Shown here in pieces: positions 20,316-31,648 of a DNA stretch of 64,000 nucleotides. The stretch comes from Prorocentrum cordatum (taxonomy: Eukaryota; Sar; Dinophyceae; Prorocentrales; Prorocentraceae). The stretch's first letter is position 1. Each line of letters opens with the position of its first letter. A program made the translations under genes and the position numbers. A model generated the notes under the pieces. The model was not told where the DNA came from and searched no databases. It saw nothing but the letters and a program-made list of their open reading frames with translations. The stretch is from positions 904,176 to 968,175 of the forward strand of contig CAUYUJ010022392.1 of NCBI GenBank assembly GCA_963575745.1. Direction: 5' to 3'.

Positions 20316-21100
20316 TTGTCTACACAAGTAAGCGCTGACCTCACAATCCTTCAAACACCAAATGAAACATCAATATTTGTGTTGCTCCCCCAAGACCTCC
20401 TGGACGCCGTTGTTCGACCTCTTGGGGGTCTCCTGAAGCACTTGCTTGAACCGCACTTGCTTGAGGCATTATGACTTGCCGCCCGCCCAGCTCCTCAACC
20501 CGACGGGCCGCAGCGTCGACGAGAAGAAAGTCCATGTTGACGAGCAGGCGTCCCCGCGCGATGTGCGCCGCGTCCCATTCCCGCATCGCGATTCGCAGCG
20601 CCGACGAGGAGAAAGTACATGTTGGCAAAGAAAACGTCGACGTTGCGGTGTTTTTTGACAGGTAGCACGGGGGGTCCAGCGTAGGGTTGGCCAGGCGTCC
20701 GCGCGCGATGTGCGCCGCGTCTCATTCCTGCTACACTGTTCGCAGCGTCGACGACAAGAAAGCCCATGCTGACGAGAAAAACGTTCACTGTGTATTGGCT
20801 GTGGGATAGGTAGGACGCGACCACCCGCTTGGGGCCTCCCAAACGATGTTCATTCCGTCCAATTCCTGCTGCATTTTTCGCAATTCGACGACATGTTGGC
20901 GAGAAAAAATGGAGTTTGCATTGTCTTTCGACAATTAAGACGGCGGGGTTGCTATCGGCCGGCTAGGTGGGGATGCGGGGGTGTTCAATCACAAGAAATA
21001 AGGATGGGCGTAGAGTGGGATCAAGCTAGCCAGCTCGAGCGAGTCAGCGGGCCCCGCCCATTCCCAACCGCCCTCCCACAACATAAGAAGCAATGCTGGC
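20316..21100 (+). repeat. Y/Z repeat unit, copy 2 (truncated)
   Basis: It repeats the leader, Y monomers and tail of the previous unit with only scattered changes (compare 19,230-19,400 and 20,450-20,620), then enters Z at about 21,025 and diverges after CATAAGAAGCAA near 21,095. Sequence 21,101-21,200 is unassigned. Confidence 0.8.
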
Positions 21101-21204
21101 ACATCTTGGACGCGAAATCAGATCGGCAAGCTGGTCTTGCACAGCTGACGCGGCCGCGATGGCGGTTACCGATGGGCAGTTTCTAATGCGTTTTGAATGC
21201 TGCG

Positions 21205-21575
21205 CGGACAATCCAGTACCAGTCGAGGATGCCCCAGGAGGCTCCAGGAAGCCTCATGGGGCACCAGGAAGCCTCATAAGGCCCGAAGAAGCCCCAGGAC
21301 AGGACGCTCCAGGACGCCCTACCAGGTCCCCCAGGTCTCAGGATGTCCCAGGGGGTCCCTGCGGGCCCCGCGAGGCCCAGGAGGCGCCAGGAAGCCAAAA
21401 GTAACCAAGGGAGCTTTCAGGACCCCCTAGGAAGCCCAAGAAAGCTCAAAGGAACGCCAAGGAATCTCAGCAGGCCCCTGGAGGCCTCAGGAGTCCCCAG
21501 GAGGATCCACGAGGCCCTAGGGGGGCCCCAGGAGCCCCCAGGAGGCCTCAGGATGTTCCCATACGCACTGGGAGG
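21205..21575. repeat. Degenerate CCAGGAGGC/CCAGGAAGC repeat
   Basis: Short units of about 10-14 bp (CCCCAGGAGGCTCCAGGAAG and variants) run through the stretch. Confidence 0.6.
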
Positions 21576-21599
21576 CCCCTACGCGGCCGACGAGCCGGC

Positions 21600-21938
21600 G
21601 AACGAAACATGTGCGCCGCGCTTGAGCGGGAGCGCGATGTTCAACACACGTGCGCGGCGCCGAGGCAAGAGCGGCATTTCGCCGTGTCGCGCGCGATGTG
21701 CGCCACGCCCCATTCGTGCCACGCATTTCGCGACGCTGACGCTGAGAAAACCTATCTGGAGAACCACACCATTGAATTTGCAATGTTTTTTTTGACAGGT
21801 AGGGCGGCCCCCGCCGCTTAGGTTGCCCCAGACGTCGGCGCGCGATGTGCGCCGCATCCCATTCCTGCCACGCATTTCGCAACTCCGACGATAAGAGAGG
21901 CCTCGTTGAGAAGAAACGCCTTGGGTTCGCATGGCTTG
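21600..21938 (+). repeat. Family Y monomers (left of copy B)
   Basis: Two diverged Y monomers marked by GATGTGCGCC at about 21,694 and 21,843. The second is interrupted after GCATGGCTTG by composite copy B and resumes at 23,178. Confidence 0.75.
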
Positions 21939-23177
21939 TTCCCAACCATCCTGTGGTGCTGGGTCCTCGTTTTGAAGACAGCGCCCCGCGTTCTCATTCC
22001 TCCTCCTCCTCCTCCTCCTCCTACTCCTCCTCTGCTCCTCCTCCCTCCTCCCTCCTCTGCCTCCGCCCTCCGCACCACTCAGCCATTGCGGCACACCCCT
22101 CACACGTTTCGCGGCCCTATAGGGACTTCCACCTAAGCCTCCTGTGGGAAAGTTCGCATGGCACCACCGCCCCATTTCAGCACACTCCTCACACGCTTCG
22201 TGGCCCCATCGGGAGCTCCACGTGGGAAAGTTCGCATGGCACCACCGCTCCATTTCGGCACACCCCTCGCGCGTTTCGTGGCCCCATAGGGAGCTCCACC
22301 TAAGGCCCCAGTGGGAAAGTTTGCGTGGCATCACCGCCCCATTTTGACACACCCCTCACACGCTTCGTGGCCCCATGGGGAGCTCAACCGAAGGCCCCAA
22401 CGGGAAAGTTCGCATGGCGCCACCGCTCCACTTCGGGACACCCTCACGCGTTTCGTGGCCCCATAGGGAGGGAGCTCAACCTAAGGCCCAGTGGGAAAGT
22501 TCGCATGGCACCAACACGCTATTTTCGGCACACCCCATACACGCTTCGTGGCCCCATCGGGAGCTCAACCGAAGGCCCCAATGGGAAAGTTCGCATGGCG
22601 CCACCGCTCCACTTCGGGACACCCTCACAAATTTCGTGGCCTCATCGGGAGCTCCACGTGGGAAAGTTCGCATGGTGCCACCGCCCAATTTCGGCACGCC
22701 CCCACGCGTTTCGTGGCCCCATAGAGAGCTCCACCAGAGCCTCCAGTGGGAAAGTTCGCATGGCGCCACCTCCATATGTCTGCACACCCTTCACACGTTC
22801 CGTGGCCTCATAGGGAGCTCCACCGAAAGCCTCAGTGGGAAAGTTCGCATGGCACCACCGCCTCATTTCGGCACACACTCACACGTTTCGTGGCAGTATA
22901 CAGAGCTGCACCGAAGCCCCCAGTGGGAACGTTCGCATGGCACCACCGCCCCATGTGGGCACACACACACACACCTCACACGCTTCGTGGCCCCATAAGA
23001 AGCTCCACCTAAGCCCCCAGTGGGAAAGTTCGCATGGCACCACCGCTCCATTTCGGCACACACACACACACACACACCTCACACGCTTCGTGGCCCCATT
23101 GTCAGCGCCCAATCCTTTGCCCAACTTGCCGCGCGGCACTTGCACTCGCATGTGGTTGGGTCTTTCCGTCTGGCTAA
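21939..23177 (-). mobile_element. Composite non-autonomous mobile element, copy B
   Basis: Minus-oriented. On the plus strand it starts TTCCCAACCATCCTGTGGTG, continues GGGTCCTCGTTTTGAAGACA, then a polypyrimidine tract (21,990-22,065), then about 12 monomers of 78-91 bp (GGGAAAGTTCGCATGGCACC...TTTCGTGGCCCCATAGG), with two (CA)n runs at 22,965 and 23,060, and ends at GTCTGGCTAA. It lies inside a family Y monomer: joining the sequence before 21,939 to that after 23,177 gives a phrase matching uninterrupted monomers. No transposase or other mobility gene is visible. Confidence 0.8.
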
Positions 23178-23325
23178 ACTTGGCAGGGAGGGCGACCGTC
23201 GCAGCTTTGTGGGCCCCCCGACGTCGGCGCGCGATGTGCGCCGCGCCCCATTCGTGCCACACTTTTCGCGCCGTAGACGACAAGAAAAACTACCCCAGTG
23301 CGACCCTACCTAGAAGTTGGAGCCC
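23178..23325 (+). repeat. Family Y monomer (right of copy B)
   Basis: It resumes the interrupted monomer and continues into another with GATGTGCGCCGCGCCCCATT at about 23,233. Confidence 0.7.
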
Positions 23326-23339
23326 CTAGGAAAGCAGCA

Positions 23340-23990
23340 TTAGTTGCTATGCTATGCTATGCTATGCTATGCCATGATATGCTGCGCGATGTGATGCTAT
23401 GCTATGCTATGCTATGCCATGTTATGCTATGATATGCTATGCTATGCTATGGTATGCTATGCTATGATATGCTATGCTATGCTATGCTGCGCTATGCCAT
23501 GCTATGATATGCTATGCTATGCTAAACTATGTCATGATGCGCCGTGCTAGACTACGATGTGCTATGCTATGATATGCTAGGCTGCGCTATGTTATGATAT
23601 GATATGCTATGCTATGCTATGTTATGATATGCTTTGCTATGCTGCGCTATGCTATGCTATGCTATGCTTGGCTAGGTTATGTTATGCTATGCTATGCGAA
23701 TGCAGCGCTGCGCTATGCTAAGCTAAGCTAAGCTAACCCTCTAGGCAGAGCCTAGGCAGGGAATTACACCCATGCTAATTACCCAAACAGAAAACTAAAC
23801 TGGCGTATGCTATGCTGCGCTATGCTATGCTACGCTATGCTATGCTATGATGTACTCTGCTATGCTAAATGCTAAAGCTCAGCGAAGCTAATATGAAGGT
23901 AAGCTAAGCTAAGATGAACCTGAGCTAAGATCAAGCTAAACTAAACTAATATGAAATACGCTAAGCTAAGATTAGATAAGCAACGCTAAG
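23340..23990. repeat. (GCTAT)n pentanucleotide satellite
   Basis: Units GCTAT with many GATAT, GTTAT and CCATG variants to about 23,720. A non-repeat insert (AGGCAGAGCCTAGGCAGGG) follows, then more GCTAT units, grading into AGCTAAGCTAA by 23,990. Confidence 0.9.
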
Positions 23991-24104
23991 CTCAGGGGAC
24001 GTAACTGGGGGAACCGCGGGGCGGATACTGAGGGAACCGCCCGGGGCGCTTTCCACTGCCTGGCTCTTTAAGCCCAGAGAGTAAGAACCCTTCTATGCAG
24101 AGCC

Positions 24105-24345
24105 TAGGTAGGGAACCATGTTGAGGAAAACACGTCGGCTTTTGCAGTGTTTTTTGGCAAGTAGGATGGGACCTCCTGGATTGGCCCCCATCAACCAGCA
24201 AAAAGGGGGGGGGCAGGGTTTCTTCTAATAAAATAAGAATGGGGTTGCGGTGGGGTGGGGTGGGGTGGGATGGTGGTGGTGGCGGTGGCGGTGGTGGTGG
24301 CGGTGGTTGTGGTGGTTGTGGTGGGTGTGGTGTGTGTGTGTGTGT
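24105..24345 (+). repeat. Partial family Y tail and GT/GGGGT tract
   Basis: CATGTTGAGGAAAACACGTC to AAATAAGAATGG parallels the end of the Y array at 19.7 and 20.9 kb, and is followed by GGGGT repeats and (GGT/GTG)n to 24,345. Confidence 0.6.
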
Positions 24346-24630
24346 GGCACGGTGCCTCTGTATTCTTACGCCACCGCTGTGGCTGGAGTTTGTTCACAGA
24401 CACGGATGTACCACGTTGGCGACTTCAAGCGGAGCCGTGCTCTAATGGGGGTTTGACTGCGGGGTTCCAACTGTTTGTGTTACCCTACCTATGCTCGACC
24501 CTTCCTATGCGCCACCCGCCTATGCTTTTTACAGCCGAATTCATTGATTCGCATGCCGATCAATGATGTTTGGTCTGCGCACTGGCCGCACCCCTCCGAT
24601 GCTCGCTAGCGATCCCTTCGTTGGTTTTAA
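24346..24630. other. No gene recognised
   Basis: Balanced composition without motifs. Confidence 0.4.
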
Positions 24631-24776
24631 TTCCCAGCCATCCTGTGGCATTAGGCCCCCGTTTTGAAGAGACGGTGCCCCGCGTTCCTCTCCTCTCCTC
24701 TCCTCCTTCCCTCTCCCTCCCCCTCCCTCTTCCCATCTTCATCATCATCACCATCACCGTCACCATCACATCACCG

Positions 24777-24820
<44 letters not shown>

Positions 24821-25020
24821 GTCATCATCATCATCATCATCATCATCAGCATCATCATCATCATCACCATCACCATCACCATCACCATCACCATCACCAT
24901 CACCATCACCATCACCATCACCATCATCATCATCATCATCATCATCATCACCGTCACCATCACCATCACCATCACCATCACCATCACCATCATCACCATC
25001 ACCATCACCATCACCATCAC

Positions 25021-25058
<38 letters not shown>

Positions 25059-26389
25059 CCATCACCATCACCATCACCATCACCATCACCATTATCAGCA
25101 TCATCGCCATCATCATGCGTCCCCGCGATTCGTGTCAGCACATCCCTCACACGCTTCCTGGCACCATAGGGAGCCCCACTGAAGGCCTCAGTGGGAAAGT
25201 TCGCATGGCACCACCGCCCCATTTCGGCACACCCATCACACGTTTCGTGGCCCCATCGGGAGCCCCTCCGAAGGCTCCAGCGGGGAAATTTGAATGGCGC
25301 CACCGCCCCAGTTCGGGACGCTCCCCCACGCGTTTCGTGGCCCCGTAAGGAGCTCCACCGAAGGCCCAGGTGGGAAAGTTCGCATGGCGCCACCGCCATA
25401 TTCTCGGCGCACCCTCACATGTTTCGTGGCCCCATAGGGAGCCCCACCGAAGGCCCCAGTGAGTAAGTTCGCATGGCGCCACCGCCCCATTTTCGGCACA
25501 CCCCTCACACGTTTCGTGGCCCCATAAGCAGCTCCACCGAAGGCCCCAGTGGGAAAGTTCGCATGGCACCACCGCCCCACTTCGGCACACCCCTCACACG
25601 CTTCGTAGCACCATAGGGAGCCCCACCGAATGCTCCAGTGGGGAAATTCGAATGGCACCACCACCTGTTTTCCAGCACACCCCTCACACGTTTCGCTGCC
25701 CATAGGGAGCAAAAGCCCTATTGGGAAAGCTCGCATGGCACCACCACTCCATTTTGGCACACCCTCACACGTTTCGTGGCCCCATGGGGAGCTCCACCGA
25801 AGGCCCCAATGGGAAAGTTCGCATGGCGCCACCGCTCCACTTCGGGACACCCTCACGCGTTTCGTGGCCCCATGGGGAGGGAGCTCAACCTAAGGCCCAG
25901 TGGGAAAGTTCGCATGGCATCAACGCGCCATTTTCGGCACACACACCCCTCACACGCTTCGTGGCCCACTAGGGAGCTCCACCGAAGGCCCCAGCGGGAA
26001 AGTTTGCATGGCGCCACCGCCCCATTTCGGCACACACCTCACACGTTTCGCGGCCACATACGGAGCCCCACCGAAAGCCCCAGTGGGAAAGTTCGCATGA
26101 CACCACCGCCCCATTTCGGCACACCCCTCACACGCTTCGTGGCCCCATAGGGAGCTCCACAGAAGGCCCAAGTGAGAAAGTTCGCATGGCACCACCGCAC
26201 CATTTCGACACACATACCTCACACGTTTCGTGGCCTCATAGGGAGCTCCACCGAAGGCCCCAATGGGAAAATTCGTAGAGCGCCACCGCCCCATTTCGGC
26301 ACACCCCTCACGAAGGAGCGCCCCGTCCTTCGTGCCTCTTGCTGTGCGGTACTCGCACTCGCATTTGGTTGGGTCCTTCGTCTGGCTAA
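24631..26389 (-). mobile_element. Composite non-autonomous mobile element, copy C
   Basis: Minus-oriented. It starts TTCCCAGCCATCCTGTGGCA on the plus strand, then a short pyrimidine tract, a (CAT)n expansion (24,745-25,115), and about 13 monomers related to copy B, and ends GTCTGGCTAA at 26,389. The end module (GGTTGGGTCCTTCGTCTGG) matches copies A and B. It differs from the others by the trinucleotide expansion between tract and array. Confidence 0.8.
24745..25115. repeat. (CAT)n/(CATCAC)n microsatellite within copy C
   Basis: About 370 bp alternating CAT runs with CACCAT hexamers. Poly-His, poly-Asp and poly-Met frames result on both strands. Confidence 0.95.
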
Positions 26390-26399
26390 TCTTCAAGTT

Positions 26400-27235
26400 T
26401 AACTGCCCGAACCTCTGCGCCGCCGACCTAGCATGTGTGTGGTGTGTGCGTGTGGTGTCGAACCGCTCCTCCTCACACGCTTCTGGCCTGCAATTTGCAA
26501 TGCAACTCGATCGATCTTTTCCGCACGACTCACTGTGGTGCGAATGTCCGATCTCGCTTCCTTGACTTACCCGTCTTACAAACTTATGGGTCATTCGCGC
26601 CTCCACCCGCCAACCGCGAGACGGCTAGGGTAGAACGCATCTAGAAGTGTGGCAAATTGGCACATAGCACCTCCAACCTGCTCAACGCCTTCAGACCTCA
26701 CTGAGTCGGAATACAACAGAGACTTGACATGATCTTACGTGATCCTTTTGACCAAGTCACCGCTAGTGCGTAAACCGATGCGATCTTGGTTTCAACACGT
26801 GTGCTCGCGCTGCCAGACGCAATCTACAAACTCTAACCTCAATGAGCACACAGCGCCGCCCTAGCTCGCCACGAACATGCGGCACGCGCCCACCCTCTGC
26901 GCGAGGATAGCGAACGTACACGTCCACAACATGCAGAACTGCGCTACACGTACCATACTGGCCACGAGTCACCCGAACAATGTTGCATAATTCACCCCTT
27001 AGTGCGAAAGTGTCGTCGCTTCATGGAATACCAACGCATAATCTGCAATCTCCCCTTGTGCGGCCTTGCAATACCACGCGCCCATCAGAATCAGCGCGAC
27101 CTCACTCAGCAAAGGAAGAAGTGCCAACTGCATCTGTGCTGTACTGATGCGGGACGCGGGCCTATGCGAATGTTGGTACTGACAACTTGAGCCACAACCA
27201 CTTTAAACATACATGGTCGGGTACCAGGGCGTCTA
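26400..27235. other. No gene recognised; non-repetitive, less G+C-rich
   Basis: Unlike its surroundings the stretch is free of obvious repeats. It may belong with the weak RNase H-like fragment that follows. Confidence 0.4.
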
Positions 27236-27610
27236 TACACAGAGTTCATCGACGGAAGCTGCTGCTCCAGTGGAAACCGTGTGCTGTCTGAAAGGTGCCT
27301 ACGCGAATGTCAAGACATTGGCTCTCACCGCGCAAACCACACCCATCGACGTGGAACACGCATTCATACAAGAAAACCATTAGTGGGCGTGCGCGAAGTG
27401 GTGAAACACTGCAGCCAAACATCCAAAGTTTCAATGACACATCGCTCCGAACCAATATGAAGATTGGCTGGGTAGTGCCGCATCGAGAGTAGGTACAACA
27501 CTCGATGCCATCATACACGATGGGTCAACCTTGAAACATACATTGGGAAACACATGCCCGCATGCAAATCAGAGCTCGGCGAGCGGGCAGACAAGGAAGC
27601 ACGCGATACA
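27236..27610 (+). pseudogene. Weak RNase H-like fragment of another retroelement
   Basis: One plus frame reads FIDGSCCSSGNRV and, about 111 codons later in a forward frame, GERADKEARDT. These resemble the first (DGS) and last (GN-x-x-AD) RNase H blocks at about the right distance. The sequence between lacks convincing Glu and Asp blocks and contains stops. Chance is a real alternative. Confidence 0.25.
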
Positions 27611-28510
27611 TGATCCATTGTACCTTGCACTTGTTAAACGCACTGGAAACTCAACCCGTATGCGCGGAATGAATCAATTGTACACGACGTTCATTTCTAA
27701 TTGTGCTCATTTCTAATTGTGCTCGTTTCTAATTGTTCCTGGCCCCCTAGAGGCCAGGAAGAGGCGCAGGGTAGAACAACTAGAAATGAGAGGTTCTCGG
27801 CCCCCCAAAAAACCAAATAATTTTCGAAGACTTAGAAATGAGCAACGTGTAGACATGAGCTACGTATCTCCGCTGCTGCCTCTCTCGTTGCTGTTGCTAC
27901 TGATGTTGCTGCCGTCACTGGCGTCGATGCTGCTGGTGATGCCTGGGCTGCCCGTGGTGCTGGTGCCGGTGCCGTGCAACATTTCGGGCCCTCCTGGAGC
28001 CACCTGGGGGCCATTGCGGGGGCCTCCCGGGCCTCTTGGGGCCCTGCGGGAGCCCTCCGACGGCCCTTGAGAGGCCCCCGAGAGGGCCGACGGCCCCAGG
28101 ACGACCCCGGGAGTCCGAGACGACTTCGAGATGGACCCAAGAGGACCCTGTTGATCCCTACTTAGCTGACGACCCTAAGATTGTGCCAATATGGTTCCAA
28201 TGTGACTCCGAAGCGATTCTTCCTTCTCCCCTCTCTTGGCTCGGGCCGATAGGACGGATGGGGGTGCTGGCCCTCCGCCCCCTCGTCGCCGACTTCTTAC
28301 TCCTCCCCCTCGTCCTCGTCGCCCTCGTCGTCGTCGTCGTCGTCGCTGTCCGCCTGGTCCCGTTGGCCCCATACATAGCAGAAAACCGAATCCCGAACAC
28401 AAACCGAATCCATCCATTCTCTGATCATGTCTCATCCAGATCTCGTTCGGGCTGCGTTGGACATCACTTTGCAGAGCCAGAGAGTACATAATAAATCAGC
28501 CGAACGATAA
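27611..28510. other. No gene recognised; C/T- and G/C-biased
   Basis: Includes a CTGTTGCT-rich patch (27,870-27,960), a GGGCCTC patch (27,990-28,080) and a (GTC)n patch (28,316-28,345). Confidence 0.4.
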
Positions 28511-28522
28511 GCACAAATACAA

Positions 28523-28857
28523 TTGATGTCAAGAGAACCCGCGAAGGACAAGAAACGGATAGTCAAGCTTGAGACTGAGCTGGACCAAATGAAATCCAGA
28601 ATGCGCGGCTTCACCTTTGTGAAAGCGCCCCGGAAGCCAGCAACGGATGCGGACGGTGTGCCGGCGGAACCTGTGCGATACACTATGGAGAAGGAGGGGT
28701 GGTACAGACTGGGGTTCAAGATGAACTACGGGTACGCTGGATGTCAGACTACTCTTCAGATGCTGGACACAGGGGTGGGTGGGGTCTCCCAGGTCAGCAT
28801 GCCACTGGACCCTTACGCCCCTGCTTTTCATTTTGCCCCCCCCCCGCCCCCCCCTTG
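28523..28857 (+). CDS. Coding-like fragment, unknown family
   Basis: A frame with lysine/glutamate-rich start (KDKKRIVKLETELDQMKSRM, possibly a short coiled coil) followed by EGWYRLGFKMNYGYAG. Composition looks like protein until about 28,800, where it becomes proline-rich at a run of C. No domain was recognised. It may be the first visible exon of the plus-strand locus whose other pieces lie at 29.05-30.74 kb. A pyrimidine-rich stretch (28,900-29,030) could be an intron. Confidence 0.3.
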
Positions 28858-29049
28858 AGTGCCATCCCCGTCTTGCCCGATCGCCCACTGATCAACCATT
28901 CGAGACCTTCCCTTGTCTTCTACCTCCAGCCATCCCTGCTGCCTCCTACCTCCCTTGCCTCCTACCTTCCTTGCCTCATACCTCCTGCTGCCGCTGCGTT
29001 CTCCCCCTCCTGCTTCGTGCGTCTCTCTTTCTTTCATGTGTTTGCAGAG

Positions 29050-30000
29050 TGGAGCGCGGGCAGTGGACAGGAAGCGCCTGTGTCCGACAGAACGGCGGCC
29101 AAGGCTGAGAACCTCACCAGGGCTGCCATATTTTGCCAGGGCGTGAATTATTTCAGAACTGAGTTTGCCAAGTTAGCTGAATAGTTGGACATCATGTGCA
29201 GTCATACTGGGCCGTGTGCCCTCTATGCCAGAGAGATCGGCAACCCCGTGTTGTCGTGGGAAGTGCACGCCGTGAGAGGAGATGCTGCGCAAATTCCACC
29301 GACGGGCGATCACATGAGATATTTGGATCTGAGCTGTGGTCCGTATTCTGCACGCCCCGCGTTGCTCTGGACGATGCGGCCACGGTAGTGACAAGCATTA
29401 GCCCTCAGCATTCATCCGCTTCGCTTGGGTCCCTCTGACAAGCACTGGGCTGAACCAGAAGCATCTGTGGGAGAGCAAGCTTTCTCAGCAGGCCTTTACA
29501 CGATGGCAGATCGCGAACCTGCGCGCGTGCAGGACTTTGCATGTTATGCGTTCAAAGTTCGGGCTCGGTCCAGGTTTCTATCCTCGCATGCCACGGCTGG
29601 ATTCGGCTTGGCGCGCTGGCTGGCTTGATTCAGAAATCAAGCATCACTGTTTGTCAGATTCTCGCGTTGGCTGGTTTGCAAGCTGCCAGGAGGCGACGGA
29701 CAACTTGACGGAGAGCGAGGCGATGTTGCGCTCCATCGCTCAGCAACGCCGCCCCGGGGAGGACGAGGAGGAATGCCATTGGAAGCACATCGCTGTATTC
29801 TTGGGGGGATCGGATGCTGGCCCCGACGTCAAGGACTGCCCCACTCGCATGTTTCAGGAGATGAAGCGCTCGCCTTTCGTTTGGATATGCTGGACGTTCA
29901 GCCATCATCAAATTCGTCGAATGGCGAAGAAACAGTTGTCGAAGCACTCTTCTTATTCTTCTAATATGGCCAAGATGGCCAATTGCTGGAGGGCCCCCCC
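29050..30000 (+). pseudogene. Coding-like plus-strand fragments, unknown family, frame-broken
   Basis: 29,050-29,183 reads RTAAKAENLTRAAIFCQG then NYFRTEFAKLAE before a stop. From about 29,453 a clean frame of roughly 180 codons runs QKHLWESKLSQQAF, FGLGPGFYPRMPRLD, SEAMLRSIAQQRR and WICWTFSHHQIRRM. The sequence between (29,200-29,430) has stops in this frame. Amino-acid texture suggests true coding ancestry; I recognise no family. Whether the pieces are exons or remains of a decayed gene cannot be decided here. Confidence 0.35.
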
Positions 30001-30002
30001 AC

Positions 30003-30740
30003 ATGCCAGCACGAATTTACAAAGCATGGGAACGTCTCACCAGCAGCGACAGAGTCAAGGCGGCTACTGGTCGATTGCCGCCGAGGTCCCTCATCGGCCG
30101 CTTCGAGGCATGTTATAAGACAGCAGCCTTTTTCCCTTTCGCCACCCAGCGTGAGATATCAGCAGTACGTCAACAGGTATTCGGCCCCGAGGCAGCAGGA
30201 GATCCCGCTGGCAACCCCGACGACCATGCACTGGACCCTGAGGTCGAGGGCTAAGTACAGGCAGAGGATGGGGAGGTGGCAGGCAGATGCGCTGGCGGCC
30301 GCCCACAACGCAGAGCATTGGGTGACAACTGCAATATTCCACGTCTCTGGAGGTCCACTGACCCATTTGCTCCACTGATTTGAAAAGAAGTCGAAGGGGA
30401 TGGCCGATCGGCGCCAGGACGTGTTCAAGGCCAACTGCGTGTCCACCCTATCGAAGCTCGTGGTATCCGTGTCGGCTGAGATCGCAGGGGAGTGGGATGC
30501 ACTGCTCGAGGAGGGGAGTCCGTACGCCGAGTAGTGGGAGTCTGTTTGCTTTCACGTTCCAAGCGACGTGGATATGAGTTCTGTTCGACTTACTTGCGTG
30601 GAGCATGTGCTTGATCTGGCAGTCGACTTCGACCGACGCTTCGTGCGACAGGTGGCCGAGTTTCCTTACACGATACTGTGGATGTCCCACGACGACTACA
30701 ACGTCAGGTCGGAGAAGCGTCGGCAGGTGGCTTCCACGTA
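30003..30740 (+). pseudogene. Coding-like plus-strand fragments with an in-frame TAG
   Basis: 30,003-30,254 reads RIYKAWERLTSSDRVKAATG. From 30,385 a second frame begins MADRRQDVFKANCVSTLSKL, reaches PYAE, meets TAG at 30,532-30,534, and continues in the same frame as WESVCFHVPSDVDMSSVRLT and DFDRRFVRQVAEFPYTILWM to a TAG near 30,740. The protein-like texture on both sides suggests a nonsense change within a former coding sequence. Unknown family. Confidence 0.35.
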
Positions 30741-31050
30741 GCTGCAGCTTCTCTATGATGATCCCAGTGGGAATTCATATTGTGATGATGCTTCTTTGAC
30801 TACACCTTGGTATATTGCATACTGCTGCCAAGCAGAACTAGATAATCCTGCATGTTCTGCATGTTCCTTTATGTGTTGTTATCATCCGCTCCTCCTTGCT
30901 CATCCTCCTTGCCCTTTCCCCTCCTGCTCCTCCTGCTCCTCCTGTTCAATCTCCTCCTTGCCCCTCCTGCCCCTCAGCCGCTGGCCCCATTGCGTCGCTC
31001 GTCTCCCCTGCCCCGCTCTGTCCTTCCATCCCGGGGGGGCGCTTGACATA

Positions 31051-31637
31051 TTATCCTGGCGAAGGACCCAGCCATATGCAGCTGTGAGTACCACGTTGTG
31101 GGCACCGCTCTCGGTGGAACCCCCATATGGGGCCACGATCCTCGTGAGGGGTGTGCCGAAATGGGCGGGGGGAAACCCTGCGGCTGGGGCCTTCGGTGGA
31201 GCTCCCTTTGAGGCCACGATCCTCGTGAGGGGTGTGCCGAAATCGGCAGGGGTACGCATGCAAACCCTGCCGCTGAGGCCTTCGGTGGAGCCCCCCATGG
31301 GGCCACGATCCTCGTGAGGGGTGTGCCGAAATCGGCAGGGGTACGCATGCAAACCCTGCCGCCGGGGCCTATGGTGGAGCCCCCTATGGGGCCACGATCC
31401 TTGTGAGGGGTGTGCCGAAATGGGGGGGACGCGTGCAAACCCTGCCGCTGGGGCCTTCGGTGGAGCTCCCTGTGGGACCACGATCCTCGCGAGGGATGTG
31501 CCGACATGGTGGCCATGCGGCGAGCAGAAGCAAAAATGGGAGGAGGGAGGAGGGGGAGGAGGGGGCAGCGGGAGGAGGTGAGACGCGGGGCGCTGTCTCC
31601 TCAAAACGAGGACCCAAAACCACAGGATGGTTGGGAA
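31051..31637 (+). mobile_element. Composite non-autonomous mobile element, copy D
   Basis: Starts TTATCCTGGCGAAGGACCCA, then GCCATATGCAGCTGTGAGTA. About five monomers of 81-89 bp follow, with GATCCTCGTGAGGGG in place of AAACGTGTGAGGGG and GTACGCATGCAAACCCTGCC instead of the copy A spacer. Then a polypurine tract and CTCCTCAAAACGAGGACCCA to GGTTGGGAA. Left of it 30,880-31,030 is CT-rich. Copy E at 52.2 kb shares its monomer variant, so D and E form a subfamily. Confidence 0.8.
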
Positions 31638-31648
31638 AAACAACATAG

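Noticed and set aside
24560-25399. Poly-Asp, poly-His and poly-Met frames
   Set aside because: (CAT)n microsatellite within composite copy C.
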